This document shows positions 63,654 through 64,000 of a stretch of 64,000 nucleotides of DNA, in pieces (the stretch's first letter is position 1; every line of letters starts with the position of its first letter). The stretch lies in contig JAHBXN010000002.1 of NCBI GenBank assembly GCA_019636475.1, positions 1-64,000 of the forward strand. Direction: 5' to 3'. A program made the position numbers and the translations under genes. The stretch comes from Phycisphaerae bacterium. Its GTDB lineage: Bacteria; Planctomycetota; Phycisphaerae; UBA1845; UTPLA1. Below the pieces are notes generated by a model. That model ran no database searches. It saw only the letters and a program-made list of their open reading frames with translations, and was not told the origin of the DNA.

Positions 63654-64000
63654 CTATCGATCCGCGACAGCGGACGATGCCCGGCCCCACCCGGACTTGC
63701 CTTCGAGGTGGGACGCAGCCAGCTTGCCCTTGGACTGGGTGACGCCATGTCCCTGGCGAATGACGATCAACTGATCCACCGCGATCTCATCACCAGTCAG
63801 CCCGGTTCCAAATGTCTCCCGGTCGCCACCCGGCCACTGAACCGTCAGCCGATCGATCCGCCTGGTCCCACCCAGCCCGAAAGTCGCCGGCAACTCCACC
63901 TGCGAGGCATAGCTGCGCGTCGGGCCGATCTGCCGTCTCTGAACAAACCCGCCCGCTTCCAATTCAATGACGGCTCCCACCGCGTCGCGGTTTGACCGCT
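63654..64000 (-). CDS. C-terminal part of an ASPIC/UnbV protein, cut by the window edge
   Basis: Only the last 115 codons are in the window; the frame continues past 64000 without a stop. NRDAVGAVIELEAGGFVQRR, then YASQVELPATFGLGGTRRID, then RLTVQWPGG are the ASPIC/UnbV domain found at the C terminus of CRTAC1-like exported FG-GAP repeat proteins, common in Planctomycetota. A GTG at 63980 is therefore internal, not the true start. The repeat part lies outside the window. Confidence 0.75.
   Translation of the reverse strand, partial: RSNRDAVGAVIELEAGGFVQRRQIGPTRSYASQVELPATFGLGGTRRIDRLTVQWPGGDRETFGTGLTGDEIAVDQLIVIRQGHGVTQSKGKLAASHLEGKSGWGRASSAVADR

Overview
The window looks like a chromosomal segment of a GC-rich, Gram-negative bacterium, most plausibly a Planctomycetota member (Phycisphaerae-like). 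Supporting signs are a dockerin-type lipoprotein, a PEP-CTERM protein, a 2000-residue exported protein with DCNxNGxPDxC repeats and a Cys-Gly C-terminal sorting tail, an ECF sigma/anti-sigma pair, and many outer-membrane and Lol-type genes. No rRNA or tRNA gene was recognised.

Region 1 (241-4573): four tightly packed plus-strand genes for secreted or lipid-anchored proteins of unknown function. The last two are tandem paralogues.

Region 2 (4830-12907) is the main find: a complete Type V CRISPR-Cas locus. It runs cas4-cas1 fusion, cas2, a single effector of 1777 residues with a Cas12b-type RuvC nuclease, a candidate tracrRNA carrying an 18/21 anti-repeat, and a mini-array of four repeats and three spacers. 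The layout is that of subtype V-B. The effector is about 500-650 residues longer than usual Cas12b, with inserts on both sides of RuvC-I and an extra Cys/His cluster near the N terminus. The repeat carries an 18-nt perfect palindrome. The locus therefore looks like a giant, divergent V-B branch or a sister subtype.

Region 3 (12902-18957) continues as a defence and accessory island. It holds a 5'-truncated SMC/Rad50-like ATPase half that starts inside the last CRISPR repeat, a XamI-like restriction enzyme with its adenine methyltransferase, a small membrane protein, an AlkD-like repair protein and a decayed transposase-like fragment.

Region 4 (18954-31030) is more ordinary chromosome: a type I secretion operon (ABC, HlyD, TolC), an HPF-like ribosome factor, a LysR regulator convergent with a tryptophanase-family lyase, two poorly known proteins, a FixJ-type response regulator and a branched-chain aminotransferase.

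Region 5 (31222-53828) holds a LolD/LolCE-like transporter, a formylglycine-enzyme-fold PEP-CTERM protein, a fumarylacetoacetase-family enzyme, the sigma/anti-sigma pair beside the giant adhesin-like protein, TypA, an epimerase, and a group of envelope proteins.

Region 6 (54172-64000): smc, a strong intrinsic terminator, two small exported proteins, an internally inverted remnant of an smc 3' end, then a minus-strand cluster of a lysine 2,3-aminomutase-type radical SAM enzyme, two ATP-grasp ligases and a GNAT acetyltransferase that may form one biosynthetic pathway. An ASPIC/UnbV protein runs off the right edge.
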